From: Pseudomonadota bacterium
GTDB lineage: Bacteria; Myxococcota_A; UBA796; UBA9615
Assembly: GCA_024229515.1 (NCBI GenBank)
Contig: JAAESI010000114.1
Span: forward strand, 1-53,337
DNA: 53,337 bases
Direction: 5' to 3'
The notes beneath the pieces were generated by a model. It was given only the letters and a program-made list of their open reading frames with translations, had not been told where the DNA came from and searched no databases. Both the position numbers and the translations under genes were made by a program. Positions 45,501 through 53,337 of this stretch are shown piece by piece. Numbering within the stretch: position 1 is the first letter of the stretch; each line of letters opens with the position of its first letter.

Positions 45501-48246
45501 TGGCCTCGTGCCCCAGGAAGGACTCCATCTCCTTCTTGTTGATCGCGCGTACGTACACCTCTTCGGCGTGCACGAGCCCCTCGCGGTAGAGGCGCTGGAG
45601 CTCGTGATCCATGCTCCGCATGCCCTGCTCACGGTGCGTCGCCACCACCGAGGGGAGCTGGAAGCACTGCCCCTTGCGGATGATGTTGGCGACGGCGTCG
45701 TTGTTGATGAGCACCTCGATGGCGGCGATGCGGCCGTCATCCTGATCCTTGCGGCGGAGCAGTTGCTGGCACAGCACCGCCCGCAGGGTCTGGCTGATCT
45801 GGGCGCGGACCTGCTGCTGGGCGCGCACGGGGAAGGCGTCGATGAGCCGGTCCATCGTCGTCTCGGCGCTGACGGTGTGCACCGTGCCGAGCACGAGGTG
45901 GCCGGTCTCGGCCGCGCTGATGGCGAACGCGATGGTCTCCAGGTCGCGCATCTCCCCGACGAGGATGACGTCCGGGTCCTCACGCAGCGTCGAGCGGAGG
46001 GCGGCGGCGAAGCTCTCGGTGTGGCTTCCGACCTCCCGCTGAGTCACCAGGGACAACTTGTTCGGGTGCACCACCTCGATCGGGTCCTCGATCGTGATGA
46101 CGTGCTTGCCGTACGTCGTGTTGATGTAGTCGATCATCGCCGCCAGCGTGGTCGTCTTGCCGCTGCCGGTGGGGCCTCCCACGAGCACCAGCCCGTGAGG
46201 CAGGTCGCACAGCGTGCGCACGATGTCAGGGAGGCCGAGCTGCTCGAAGGTGTGGATCTCCTCGGTGATCGACCGGAACACGGCGGTCCACCCGGCCAAC
46301 TGCTGGAACACGTTGGCGCGGAACCGGAGCCCGTGAGCCTTCACCTCCATCGAGAAATCGACGTCGATGAGGTTCTCCAGGTTCCGGATCTGCATCGGCG
46401 TGAGCACGGCGCGCAGCGTCGTCTCGACCTCCTCGGGCGACAGCGGCGTCTCGCCCATCGGCTCCATGGAGCCGAGCCGCTTCATGGTCGGGGGGCGCCC
46501 GGAGATGAGGAACAGATCGTCGCCGCCCGCTTCCACCACCTCGAACAGCAGCTTCTCCAGCCCTTCGAGGCGGCGGGCCGCTTCCCCGCCCACGGCGCCC
46601 ATGCCCTGCCACGCCATGAGCAGATCCTCGGCCTTGCGCCGGACCCGGGCGTCGTCGTCCTCGAGCAGCGGCTCGACGTAGGGGGCGGCTGCCGGGTCGC
46701 CGATGGCGAGGATGGCGTCGAGGGCTTCGAACCGCAGGTCCGAGTCGTCGTGGCGGAGGGCGCGGCACAGGAAGCGGAGGCCGTCGGGGTCCTGCAGGTG
46801 GCCGAGCGCCGAGACCGCGGCCCACACCAGGGTGGCGTCGTTCTCGGCGAGCTTGAGGATGTGGGGGAGCACACGGGCATCCCCGATCTCGCCCATCGCC
46901 TCGACCGCGCGTTCGCGCACCCACCAGTCCTCGTCGGACCCCGCCGCGCGCACGAGCGCTCCCAGCGACCGCGGGTCCTTGATCCGCATGAGGACCTCGA
47001 CGGCCCAGCGCCGGATCACCGCCCGCTCGTCGTTGAGGAAGCCGGCCACGTGCCGCGTGAGCTCCTCGCCGGCGATGGTCATCAGGGCCTCGACGACCCG
47101 CTCGCGGACCCACCAGTCCTCGTCGCGGAGCATGTCCAGCAAGCGCGGCCAGAGCTCACGCAGGGACTCGCCCACCTGGGCGACGATCTCCACCGCCTGG
47201 CGCTTGACCTTCAGGTCGTTGGAGCGGAGCAGCCACAGGAGCATGCGGCCCATGTCGACCTTGCGCTGCTTGCCCAGGTTGATCGCCGTAGCGAGAGCGG
47301 CGTTGCGCACCGACAGCAGCTCGTCGCCCATCGCGTCGATGATCAGGGGGAGCACCTCGTCGCTGCCGATCTCCTCGAGGATCTCGACGGTCGCCTCACG
47401 CACCGTGCGGTTGGCGACGCGGAAGATGCGGGTGAACTCCAGCACCGTCCGGCGGCTGCGGAACTGCCCGAGGCAGCGGATGGCGGCGAGCTGGTGGCGC
47501 TGGTCCTGCCCGGAGATGAAGTACTCCCCGACCATCCCGTAGAACTCGTCTTCGGGGGCGAGGGCGCCGTAGGCCTTGATCGCCTCGACGACGATCTGCA
47601 TGTGGTCGTCGTGCAGCAGGGGCGCGATCGTCTCCAGCGCCTTGCGGGGGGCGGCCTTGACGTAGCGCACGTCGCCGATGAGGCGGAGCGCCGCGAGCCG
47701 TTCCTGGGTGCTCCCGTTCTCGAGCACCGGAGCGACGATCTCGATGGCGTAGTGGCCGCCGATCTCCATGGCGACGTGCATCGCCTCCATGCGCGGACCG
47801 CCCGGCTTCTTGAGCACGGAGGTCAGCGCCCGCAGCGCGGGCTTGCCGCCGCCGACCGACTTCATCAGCGTCGCCCCCCACCGGCGCGTGTTCGCGTCCG
47901 GGGCGGTCAGGAGGGCAGCGATCTCCGAATGCTGTCGGGCGTCGCAGGTGCGGGCCATCACCGGCAGCAGCACCCGGCGGACCGCCTCGTCCCCTTCCTT
48001 CGTGAGCTTGAACAGCGGCGGAAAGAGGCGCGCGTCGGTCTTGCCGTCGGTCAGCAGGATGAAGGCCTGGATGCGGTTGCGACGCTGGTCGCGGGTGACC
48101 CCCGCGAGGTTGGCCAACAGCGGGACCAACTTGGCCAGATCCCCCGCGTCGGCCGCGGCGGCCCGCTCGACGAAGTCGTCCAACTGCGCGCGGTTGCGCC
48201 ACGCGGCGGCGGAGAACTCTTTCTGGAGGGGTCGGAAGCGGAGCAC
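45487..48246 (-). CDS. HEAT-repeat - PilT/PilU ATPase fusion, 919 aa
   Basis: GTG 48246 (MLRFRPLQKEF...). Residues about 15-540 are HEAT-like helical pairs (VRNAALATAINLG, DWWVRERVVEALMTIAGEEL, DWWVRERAVEAMGEIGDARVL), a docking scaffold. After about 560 comes a full PilT-type ATPase: GGPTGSGKTTT (Lys697), HVITIEDPIEVVHPNK, LREDPDVILVGEMRDLET and GTVHTVSAETTMDR. The ATPase is about 40% identical by eye to the separate PilT encoded next, suggesting a PilT/PilU-like pair in which this member adds a large N-terminal interaction module. First gene of a four-gene operon. A TATCCT element about 30 bases upstream is its probable -10. Confidence 0.9.
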   Translation of the reverse strand: MLRFRPLQKEFSAAAWRNRAQLDDFVERAAAADAGDLAKLVPLLANLAGVTRDQRRNRIQAFILLTDGKTDARLFPPLFKLTKEGDEAVRRVLLPVMARTCDARQHSEIAALLTAPDANTRRWGATLMKSVGGGKPALRALTSVLKKPGGPRMEAMHVAMEIGGHYAIEIVAPVLENGSTQERLAALRLIGDVRYVKAAPRKALETIAPLLHDDHMQIVVEAIKAYGALAPEDEFYGMVGEYFISGQDQRHQLAAIRCLGQFRSRRTVLEFTRIFRVANRTVREATVEILEEIGSDEVLPLIIDAMGDELLSVRNAALATAINLGKQRKVDMGRMLLWLLRSNDLKVKRQAVEIVAQVGESLRELWPRLLDMLRDEDWWVRERVVEALMTIAGEELTRHVAGFLNDERAVIRRWAVEVLMRIKDPRSLGALVRAAGSDEDWWVRERAVEAMGEIGDARVLPHILKLAENDATLVWAAVSALGHLQDPDGLRFLCRALRHDDSDLRFEALDAILAIGDPAAAPYVEPLLEDDDARVRRKAEDLLMAWQGMGAVGGEAARRLEGLEKLLFEVVEAGGDDLFLISGRPPTMKRLGSMEPMGETPLSPEEVETTLRAVLTPMQIRNLENLIDVDFSMEVKAHGLRFRANVFQQLAGWTAVFRSITEEIHTFEQLGLPDIVRTLCDLPHGLVLVGGPTGSGKTTTLAAMIDYINTTYGKHVITIEDPIEVVHPNKLSLVTQREVGSHTESFAAALRSTLREDPDVILVGEMRDLETIAFAISAAETGHLVLGTVHTVSAETTMDRLIDAFPVRAQQQVRAQISQTLRAVLCQQLLRRKDQDDGRIAAIEVLINNDAVANIIRKGQCFQLPSVVATHREQGMRSMDHELQRLYREGLVHAEEVYVRAINKKEMESFLGHEANGAS

Positions 48247-48277
48247 AGATGGGGGCGGGGGAGCGGGTTCGTTTCCA

Positions 48278-48283
48278 AGGATA
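48278..48283 (-). promoter_or_regulatory. Putative -10 (TATCCT) of pilus operon
   Basis: About 31 bases before the GTG at 48246, leaving a short leader. The element for the divergent nhaC-type gene is twelve bases away. Confidence 0.4.
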
Positions 48284-48294
48284 CCGGACCGTGG

Positions 48295-48300
48295 TAGGTC
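48295..48300 (+). promoter_or_regulatory. Putative -10 (TAGGTC) of antiporter gene
   Basis: Nine bases before the ATG at 48310. Weaker than the others because the last base is C. Confidence 0.3.
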
Positions 48301-48309
48301 GGGCCCGCC

Positions 48310-49725
48310 ATGACGGAACGTACCGAACCCTCGCTGCTGCTCTCGTTGATCCCCGTCGTCGGGTTGGTCGCGATGCTGATCGGAACCATCGTCGGCCTCG
48401 ATGGCACCGGCCACCTGCCGTTGATCGGCGGCACGGTGCTGGCCGGAGCGGTGGCGTCATTCGGGCTGAAGCGGCCCTGGTCCGAGATCCAGAAGGGGAT
48501 GATCGGGGGCATCACGGGGGCGCTGCCGGCGATCCTGATCCTGCTCGTGGTCGGCCTCCTGATCGGCTCCTGGATCGCGTCGGGGGTGGTCCCCCTGATG
48601 GTGTTCTGGGGCCTGAAAATCCTCGCTCCGAGCTGGTTCCTGGTGGCCAGCCTGTTCATCTGCGCGGTGGTCTCGCTCGCCACCGGTTCTTCGTGGTCCA
48701 CGGCCGCCACGGTGGGGCTCGCCCTGATCGGGGTCGGCCAGGCGCTGGGCATGCACCCGGGCATGACGGCCGGCGCCATCGTCTCGGGGGCCTACTTCGG
48801 GGACAAGATGTCGCCGCTGTCAGACACCACCAACCTGTCCCCCGCGGTCGCGGGCGCGGAGCTCTTCGAGCACATCCAGCACATGCTCTGGACCACGGTC
48901 CCAGGGCTCGTGGTGGCCGCGATCGTCTTCACGGTCCTGGGGCTGCGGGGGGGCGGCGCGGGCGAGGGTGACAGCGCCGTCTACACCGCGATCGTCACGG
49001 GGCTGGAGGGCGGCTTCGAGCTGTCGCCGATTCTGATCCTGGCCCCCGCGCTGGTGCTGACGTTGGTCATCAAGAAGGTCCCCGCGCTGCCCGCGCTGAT
49101 GGCCGGGGTGCTGGCCGGCGCGGTGCTCGGGGTCCTGGTGCAGCCGAACCTCGACATCGCGGGCGTGATGGCGGCGATGTACGGCGGCTACGAGTCCGCC
49201 ACGGGGGTCGCATCCGTCGATGACCTGCTGTCGCGGGGCGGCCTGTCGGGGATGCTCGACACCATCGCGCTGGTGGTCTGCGCGCTCGCCTTCGCGGGCG
49301 TCATGGAGGGCACGGACATGCTCGACCGGCTGGCCGCGGCGGTGCTGTCGTGGGCTCGGTCGACCGGCTCGCTGGTGGCGGCGACGATCGCCTCCTGCAT
49401 CGGCCTGAACGTGCTCGCCTCGGACCAGTACATCGCCATCGTCGTGCCGGGCCGCATGTACCGGACGGCGTACCTCAAGCGGGGGCTGCACCCCAAGAAC
49501 CTGAGCCGGACCCTGGAGGACAGCGGCACGCTGACCTCGGCGCTGGTTCCCTGGAACACCTGCGGCGCGTACATGGCGGGGGTGCTGGGGGTGGGCACGC
49601 TGGCGTATGCGCCGTTCGCGATCGTGAACTGGGTCGTGCCGATGATCTCGCTGGGCTACGGCATCACCGGGTTCAGCTTCGAGACGATCGACGAAGCCGA
49701 CGCCGAGGCGCGCATCGCCGCCTGA
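48310..49725 (+). CDS. nhaC: NhaC-type Na+/H+ antiporter, 471 aa
   Basis: About eleven to twelve hydrophobic helices across the inner membrane. Family hallmarks: LATGSSWSTAATVG and GDKMSPLSDTTNLSPAVAG in the first half, and LVPWNTCGAYMAGVLGV in the second. NhaC exchanges sodium, or malate/lactate in the MleN subgroup, for protons and helps pH and salt homeostasis; substrate cannot be told here. Length is normal. It stands alone, divergent from the pilus operon, and its stop directly abuts the convergent DUF3050 gene with no base between. Confidence 0.92.
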   Translation: MTERTEPSLLLSLIPVVGLVAMLIGTIVGLDGTGHLPLIGGTVLAGAVASFGLKRPWSEIQKGMIGGITGALPAILILLVVGLLIGSWIASGVVPLMVFWGLKILAPSWFLVASLFICAVVSLATGSSWSTAATVGLALIGVGQALGMHPGMTAGAIVSGAYFGDKMSPLSDTTNLSPAVAGAELFEHIQHMLWTTVPGLVVAAIVFTVLGLRGGGAGEGDSAVYTAIVTGLEGGFELSPILILAPALVLTLVIKKVPALPALMAGVLAGAVLGVLVQPNLDIAGVMAAMYGGYESATGVASVDDLLSRGGLSGMLDTIALVVCALAFAGVMEGTDMLDRLAAAVLSWARSTGSLVAATIASCIGLNVLASDQYIAIVVPGRMYRTAYLKRGLHPKNLSRTLEDSGTLTSALVPWNTCGAYMAGVLGVGTLAYAPFAIVNWVVPMISLGYGITGFSFETIDEADAEARIAA

Positions 49726-50682
49726 CTACTGCTTCGCCTCGAAGATCGCGGCGCGCTCCTGCTGAATCGCCGCCACCACCCCGTGCCACATGGTGTCCCG
49801 CGCGTTCAGCGACGCACGCGCGGTCGCCTCGGCCTCGTCCCACTTCGTCCGCGACCGACCGCAGATCGCCATCAGCAGGCGCTCGCCCATCGGCCCGTGG
49901 GACTCGGAATCCACGTCGATGTGCCGCTGGAGGTAGACGCGGAACGCCTCCCCCCGAGGGGGGCCGTCGGGGAGCCGAATCTCGCGGGGCGAGTACCGCC
50001 GCTCCAGGAACTTGGCCATCTTCAGGCCGTACTCCCGAGCCCTCAACCTCGTCGGCGAGATGGACCGCTCGGGCTTGTGGGTGTGGTGCGCCAGCAGCTG
50101 CAGGAACATCGAGGGGATCACGTTCTCACGCCCGAACACGAACGACGCGGCGACCCGGTGCGGCGGCAGCTGGGCCGTCGCCATCGTGAAGCGGACGAAG
50201 TCGCGGGTGGTCTGCGGGATCCCGTCGATGGCGTCGATGGCGTCGAGGATGGTGTCGACGTCGGTGCCCGCGACGATGGTGGCCAGCAGCGCGTCCACTG
50301 GACCGCGGTCGGCTCGGCACTCCTCCATCGCCAGGAGGTACAGCTCGAAGTGGCTGATGTAGACGCCCGGGTAGATCTCGTCGGTCTCTTCGCCGACCAC
50401 GATCTCGTTGACGAACCGCGCCGCCTCGATGTGCTGCGGCGGCGTCCACGGCAGCGTCATCGACGTCAGGGACAGCTGCAGCGACTTGAGCAACGTCATG
50501 AAGTCCCACACCGCAAAGATGTGCGAGGTCATGAAGATCCGCAGGGCCTCGGGGTCCTGCATCATCGCGTAGATCGGGTGGTTCGCGAGGCGGTTGTGGT
50601 CGTGCTTCAGCGACTCCTTCATCTCTTCGAAGAGTCGGATGACCGAGGGGTCGCGCCAGGCTTCACTGCGGGTGTGATTCAC
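49726..50682 (-). CDS. DUF3050 / haem-oxygenase-like fold protein, 318 aa
   Basis: GTG 50682 (MNHTRSEAWRD...). Motifs characteristic of DUF3050: HPIYAMMQDPEALRIFM, HIFAVWDFMTLLKSLQ, FVNEIVVGEETDE and YISHFELYLLAMEE. The predicted all-helical fold is of the haem-oxygenase/TenA type, and the spaced His and Glu residues could bind a metal pair, as in related di-iron proteins. The biochemical function of the family is unsettled. Single-gene unit; TATCCT lies six bases before the start. Confidence 0.85.
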   Translation of the reverse strand: MNHTRSEAWRDPSVIRLFEEMKESLKHDHNRLANHPIYAMMQDPEALRIFMTSHIFAVWDFMTLLKSLQLSLTSMTLPWTPPQHIEAARFVNEIVVGEETDEIYPGVYISHFELYLLAMEECRADRGPVDALLATIVAGTDVDTILDAIDAIDGIPQTTRDFVRFTMATAQLPPHRVAASFVFGRENVIPSMFLQLLAHHTHKPERSISPTRLRAREYGLKMAKFLERRYSPREIRLPDGPPRGEAFRVYLQRHIDVDSESHGPMGERLLMAICGRSRTKWDEAEATARASLNARDTMWHGVVAAIQQERAAIFEAKQ

Positions 50683-50688
50683 CCCCCC

Positions 50689-50694
50689 AGGATA
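50689..50694 (-). promoter_or_regulatory. Putative -10 (TATCCT), leaderless start
   Basis: Six bases before the GTG at 50682, separated only by a run of Gs/Cs. Confidence 0.45.
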
Positions 50695-50723
50695 GCCGGC
50701 CCTTCCGGAGCCTGCCGATGAGG

Positions 50724-50729
50724 TAGTAG
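50724..50729 (+). promoter_or_regulatory. Putative -10 (TAGTAG), leaderless start
   Basis: Seven bases before the ATG at 50737; less consensus-like than the others. Confidence 0.3.
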
Positions 50730-50736
50730 AGGCGCG

Positions 50737-51270
50737 ATGCTCGCCGCGTTCCCCGCTGGCTCCGACGGAGCCGACTCCCTGCTGCAGGCCCTCCGGCCCC
50801 GCTGGGAAGCGCTTGGCATGGCCGTCGCGGAGCACCGCCTCGACCCCCGGGCGCCCGAGGAGGAGCTGGTCCGCGAGCTCGCCACCGCCGTCGAAACTTC
50901 GTCCGGCCCCGTGGTCGGCTTCTCACTGGGCGCCCGCCTCGCGCTGCAAGCGGCCGCGTCGGCTCCCCTGCCCTGCCTCGTCGCGCTCGGCTTCCCCTTC
51001 CATGCTCGCGGCGAGCCGCGCAGCCGGCCCGGCCTCGACCTGCTCGCCTCCAGCGGGGTCCCCACCCTCGTGATCCAGGGCACCCGGGACGCTCACGGCT
51101 CCCGGGCCGATGTCGCCGGCTACGACCTCCCCGACCACGTCCGCCTCCACTGGATCGACGACGGGAACCACCGCTTCGCCCCCCGGCAGCGCTCCGGACT
51201 CGACCCCGCCGCCCTCCTGGACGACGTCGCCGCCGCCACCCACGCCTTCGTCGGAGGAGCCCGTGCCTGA
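50737..51270 (+). CDS. Small alpha/beta-hydrolase, 177 aa
   Basis: A compact alpha/beta-hydrolase fold of the dienelactone hydrolase/Tex30-like kind: nucleophile elbow GFSLGA with Ser63, LVALGFPFHARG after it, then TLVIQGTRDAHG (acid Asp) and WIDDGNHRF (His). The triad order and spacing are right, though the protein is at the short end for the fold. Cytoplasmic. It overlaps the AlkB-like gene by eight bases and is probably cotranscribed with it. Substrate unknown. Confidence 0.82.
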   Translation: MLAAFPAGSDGADSLLQALRPRWEALGMAVAEHRLDPRAPEEELVRELATAVETSSGPVVGFSLGARLALQAAASAPLPCLVALGFPFHARGEPRSRPGLDLLASSGVPTLVIQGTRDAHGSRADVAGYDLPDHVRLHWIDDGNHRFAPRQRSGLDPAALLDDVAAATHAFVGGARA

Positions 51271-52084
51271 GGCCCACGACGGACGCGACCGCATCGACGA
51301 ACCGGGCTTCTCCTACCTCCCGCGCTTCATCGAAGCGGACGAGGCGACGGCCCTCATCGACTACTTCGCCGCCATCACCCCCATCTGGGAGCAACGCCAC
51401 GGCGGCGACGACCACGCCCGGGGGGCCGGCCGCCGCGCCCGCCGCCTCACGCGGCCCGTCTACTGGCTCGGCGCGTGGCAGTTCGCGTCGCTGGGCTACT
51501 ACGCCGAGCCCCACTACCGAGAGGACCGCTGCCTCCGGGCCGAGCCGCTCCCCCCGGTCATGCAGGCGATCCTCGACCGCCTCAGCCCCACGCTGGAGGC
51601 CGACCACGCCGACGGCACGCCGCACAACACCTGCCTCATCAACTACTACGGCCGCGAGGTCGGCAAGGGCGTGCCGGTGGACTTCGCCCGCCTCCGCATG
51701 CACCGCGACGGCGAGCCCGGGCCGGTGGTGATGTTCAGCATCGGCCAGCCGGGGCTGCTCGAGTTCATCGACCCCGACCAGTCGCCCGATCCCGAGCTCG
51801 GCGTATGGACCCGCCACCGCTCCGTCAGCATCCTCAGCGGGCCGAACTACAAAGAGCGGCTGTACCACCGTGTCACGCAGGTGCGGACCGGGCAGCAGCC
51901 GAAGCTGACCAGCCGGCTCGACCACTTCGAGACGCGCCGGATCAGCGTCTCCTTCCGGCACGTTCCGGAGGCCCTCATCTCCGACCTGGACGGCTTCCCC
52001 GACGACCGCCAGGCGCGGGTGCGCGGCTACGTCGAAGAGCTCGCCGAACACTCTGAGCATTACGCGGCCCAGTTGGCCCGCTAG
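51263..52084 (+). CDS. AlkB-like 2-oxoglutarate/Fe(II) dioxygenase, 273 aa
   Basis: GTG 51263 with GGAGGA nine bases upstream, overlapping the hydrolase. The AlkB signature is present: NTCLINYYG, the metal-binding HRD (His147, Asp149), VVMFSIGQPGLLEF, the distal His202 in LYHRV, and RRISVSFR carrying the 2-oxoglutarate-binding Arg near 231. AlkB enzymes oxidatively remove alkyl groups from DNA or RNA bases; some family members act on protein or tRNA. The short loop-out around the nucleotide lid prevents naming a substrate. Could add to the window's nucleic-acid repair content but is 27 kb from the repair island. Confidence 0.85.
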   Translation: MPEAHDGRDRIDEPGFSYLPRFIEADEATALIDYFAAITPIWEQRHGGDDHARGAGRRARRLTRPVYWLGAWQFASLGYYAEPHYREDRCLRAEPLPPVMQAILDRLSPTLEADHADGTPHNTCLINYYGREVGKGVPVDFARLRMHRDGEPGPVVMFSIGQPGLLEFIDPDQSPDPELGVWTRHRSVSILSGPNYKERLYHRVTQVRTGQQPKLTSRLDHFETRRISVSFRHVPEALISDLDGFPDDRQARVRGYVEELAEHSEHYAAQLAR

Positions 52085-52087
52085 TCT
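52082..52087 (+). promoter_or_regulatory. Putative -10 (TAGTCT), leaderless start
   Basis: Seven bases before the GTG at 52095. It shares its TAG with the stop codon of the AlkB-like gene. Confidence 0.45.
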
Positions 52088-52094
52088 GGCCGAC

Positions 52095-52913
52095 GTGCTG
52101 CTTCGAACCCTGCTCCTGATCGCCGTCTCCGCCCCCTTGGCCGCCTGCAAGCCGCCCAGCCCGGAGGCCCCCACCGACCTGTCGGATCTCGTCCGCTACC
52201 TCTTCGCGGAGTGGCACAACGAGGACCCCCAGCCGATGCAGGACGGCCTCGCCAACCTCGACGCGTTCATGCGCGACATCGACATGGACACCGCCGCCGT
52301 CGACCGTTCCTGGGTGCCCGAGCCGCTGACGGTCGAGGACGTCTCCGCGGTCACGTGGCCCGAGCGCGATCTCGAGGCGACCATCCCGATCACGGTCGCG
52401 GGGGCTGGTCCCTGGGCGGTCACCGACCACGCCCGCCTCCAGACCGAGGCCGACCAGCTCCCGGCCGAGCCGACCGCCGTCCGCTACGACCGCACGGTCA
52501 CCAACGTCGACGACCCGTCCTGCTTCTGGGATGGCTCGTGCGGGCTGATCGAGACCGACAACGACGTGCGGCGCGACAACCTCGTGATGTCCGTGGACTT
52601 CGCCATGAGGAAGGACTTCCGCTGGGTGAACATCGGCTCGGGTGAGGACGCCCGACGCGCCGTGGTGGGCCGCTCCTGGCTCGAGGACTCCTTCGTCGGG
52701 GACGAAGGCAACACGCACCTGTGGATGTCGTTCGCGGTGGATGTCTGGATGGAGCTGCCCGACGGCAGCACCCAGCGCGTGCAGTCGCTGTGGTCCGAGA
52801 GCGAGACCATCGACGTCGAAGAGGACATCGTGCGGAACCTTCTCCGCGGCAGCATCGACGACGTGTTCGACGCCGGTGACGCCGCCATCGAGGAGCTCTA
52901 CTACTCGGAGTAA
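52095..52913 (+). CDS. Lipoprotein of unknown function, 272 aa
   Basis: GTG 52095; signal peptide with lipobox LAAC (Cys18). The mature part is acidic, with a mixed alpha/beta look: SDLVRYLFAEWHNEDPQPMQ and ERDLEATIPITVAGAG, a DDPSCFWDGSCG loop likely closed by a disulfide, and a C-terminal amphipathic helix (IVRNLLRGSIDDVFDAGDAAIEEL). No family recognised. Anchored in the envelope. A TAGTCT element just upstream suggests its own promoter although the AlkB-like gene ends only ten bases before. Confidence 0.7.
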   Translation: MLLRTLLLIAVSAPLAACKPPSPEAPTDLSDLVRYLFAEWHNEDPQPMQDGLANLDAFMRDIDMDTAAVDRSWVPEPLTVEDVSAVTWPERDLEATIPITVAGAGPWAVTDHARLQTEADQLPAEPTAVRYDRTVTNVDDPSCFWDGSCGLIETDNDVRRDNLVMSVDFAMRKDFRWVNIGSGEDARRAVVGRSWLEDSFVGDEGNTHLWMSFAVDVWMELPDGSTQRVQSLWSESETIDVEEDIVRNLLRGSIDDVFDAGDAAIEELYYSE

Positions 52914-52916
52914 GCT
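52911..52916 (+). promoter_or_regulatory. Putative -10 (TAAGCT) before a short open frame
   Basis: Six bases before an ATG at 52923 that opens a 43-codon frame. The pattern matches the leaderless genes, so it may be the start of a gene cut by the insertion sequence to the right. Confidence 0.3.
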
Positions 52917-52922
52917 GTCTGC

Positions 52923-53054
52923 ATGGACCGCCTCCTGATCCGGCATTGGTGCATGGCTCAGCCTCTTGACCTCCCGGCCCTCCCAGCTCCACCGTGCTCT
53001 CCGAGGCAAAGCCTCGGGAGACGACGCAGATGGCCGCGCGCACGAAGAGCAAGG
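52923..53054 (+). pseudogene. Possible 5' remnant of a gene interrupted by an insertion sequence
   Basis: An ATG-started frame (MDRLLIRHWCMAQPLD...) ends after about 43 codons, the last ones reading through the transposase leader out of frame and turning arginine-rich. The promoter-like TAAGCT before it and the change of character near 52960 suggest that a gene began here and was split. It may equally be non-coding leader. Confidence 0.25.
53001..53017. repeat. Hairpin CCGAGGC-AAA-GCCTCGG before transposase
   Basis: A perfect 7-bp stem with an AAA loop 13 bases before the transposase ATG. Such hairpins near IS ends can limit read-through expression or take part in transposase binding. Confidence 0.5.
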
Positions 53055-53337
53055 TGACTCCGAAGTACAAGACCAAGTACCGGGTGCGGAACTGGGCGGT
53101 CTACGAGGAGTCGCTGCGCCGACGAGGGGACACCACGGTCTGGTTCGACGCCGCCGCCGTCGGCTCCTGGAACGCCCGCCCTACCGGACGACCCGGAGGA
53201 CAAAGGGAGTACTCCGACGTCGCGATTGAGACCGCCCTGACGCTCCGGTCGCTGTTTCACCTGGGACTTCGGCAGACGGTGGGCTTCGTCGGCTCCCTGG
53301 TCCGCCTGATGGGCCTCGAGCTGCGCGTGCCCGACCA
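53030..53337 (+). CDS. IS5-family transposase, 3' partial
   Basis: ATG 53030; about 102 codons are visible before the window ends. The N-terminus KYKTKYRVRNWAVYEE followed by a DDE-type first acidic site, TTVWFDAAAV, then SDVAIETALTLRSLFHL and LRQTVGFVGSLVRLMGL is characteristic of IS5-group (DDE_Tnp_1-like) transposases. The enzyme cuts and joins element ends. Its codon use is less extreme than the neighbours (ATT, TTT, GGA, CTT), as expected for a transferred element. Confidence 0.85.
   Translation, partial: MAARTKSKVTPKYKTKYRVRNWAVYEESLRRRGDTTVWFDAAAVGSWNARPTGRPGGQREYSDVAIETALTLRSLFHLGLRQTVGFVGSLVRLMGLELRVPD

Larger units (their letters stand above)
52960..53337 (+). mobile_element. Left part of an IS5-type insertion sequence, cut by window edge
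   Basis: Contains the transposase start and a hairpin before it. The left terminal inverted repeat cannot be placed without the right end; the start given is approximate. Confidence 0.5.

Overview
The window is very GC-rich and almost wall-to-wall coding, with genes on both strands, frequent start/stop overlaps and no gap over about 120 bases. No rRNA, tRNA or CRISPR array was seen. A protein with a MYXO-CTERM-type tail, MopE-type metal-binding repeats, thrombospondin type 3 calcium repeats, several Hanks-type kinases fused to ATPase, TPR or FGE-like domains, and type IV pilus retraction ATPases all point to a myxobacterium or relative (Myxococcota). This is inference from gene content.

Layout. 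(1) 3-6938: a giant protein with two copies of the DUF4157 (eCIS core) module, an OmpA-like domain and a C-terminal metzincin-like zinc-protease motif, followed by a small lipoprotein and an unknown protein in one operon. (2) 6997-11716: a repeat-rich helical protein, then on the other strand a tricorn protease homologue and a small membrane protein. (3) 11784-24659: a nucleic-acid repair island. Rightward: two unrecognised proteins and an ATP-dependent ligase, with a frameshift in the first unrecognised gene and one in the ligase. Leftward: addB-addA helicase-nuclease. Rightward again: a fusion of aldo/keto reductase, 5'-kinase and 3'-phosphatase, then a primase-polymerase-like protein. (4) 24690-28234: a 1069-residue protein with an HPr-kinase-like ATP site, and a small partner. 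(5) 28218-42019: signalling and surface proteins. These are two kinase-ATPase-TPR regulators, a MYXO-CTERM calcium-repeat protein, a receptor-L-domain-like lipoprotein, a MopE-repeat lipoprotein and a kinase-PEGA-FGE-like protein. (6) 42046-48246: a GntR regulator facing a leftward operon of HEAT-PilT fusion, PilT, TPR protein and kinase. (7) 48310-52913: NhaC antiporter, DUF3050 protein, alpha/beta hydrolase, AlkB-like oxygenase and a lipoprotein. (8) 53030-end: the start of an IS5-type transposase.

How the parts may work together. Island (3) holds the enzymes needed to process broken ends: resection (AddAB), 5'-phosphorylation and 3'-dephosphorylation (kinase-phosphatase), gap filling (primase-polymerase-like) and sealing (ligase). 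No Ku or LigD was found. Two window-wide patterns stand out. Many genes have a TAnnnT element only 6-9 bases before the start codon, which suggests leaderless mRNAs. The heptamer CGTGAGT/ACTCACG is over-represented and built from otherwise rare codons.
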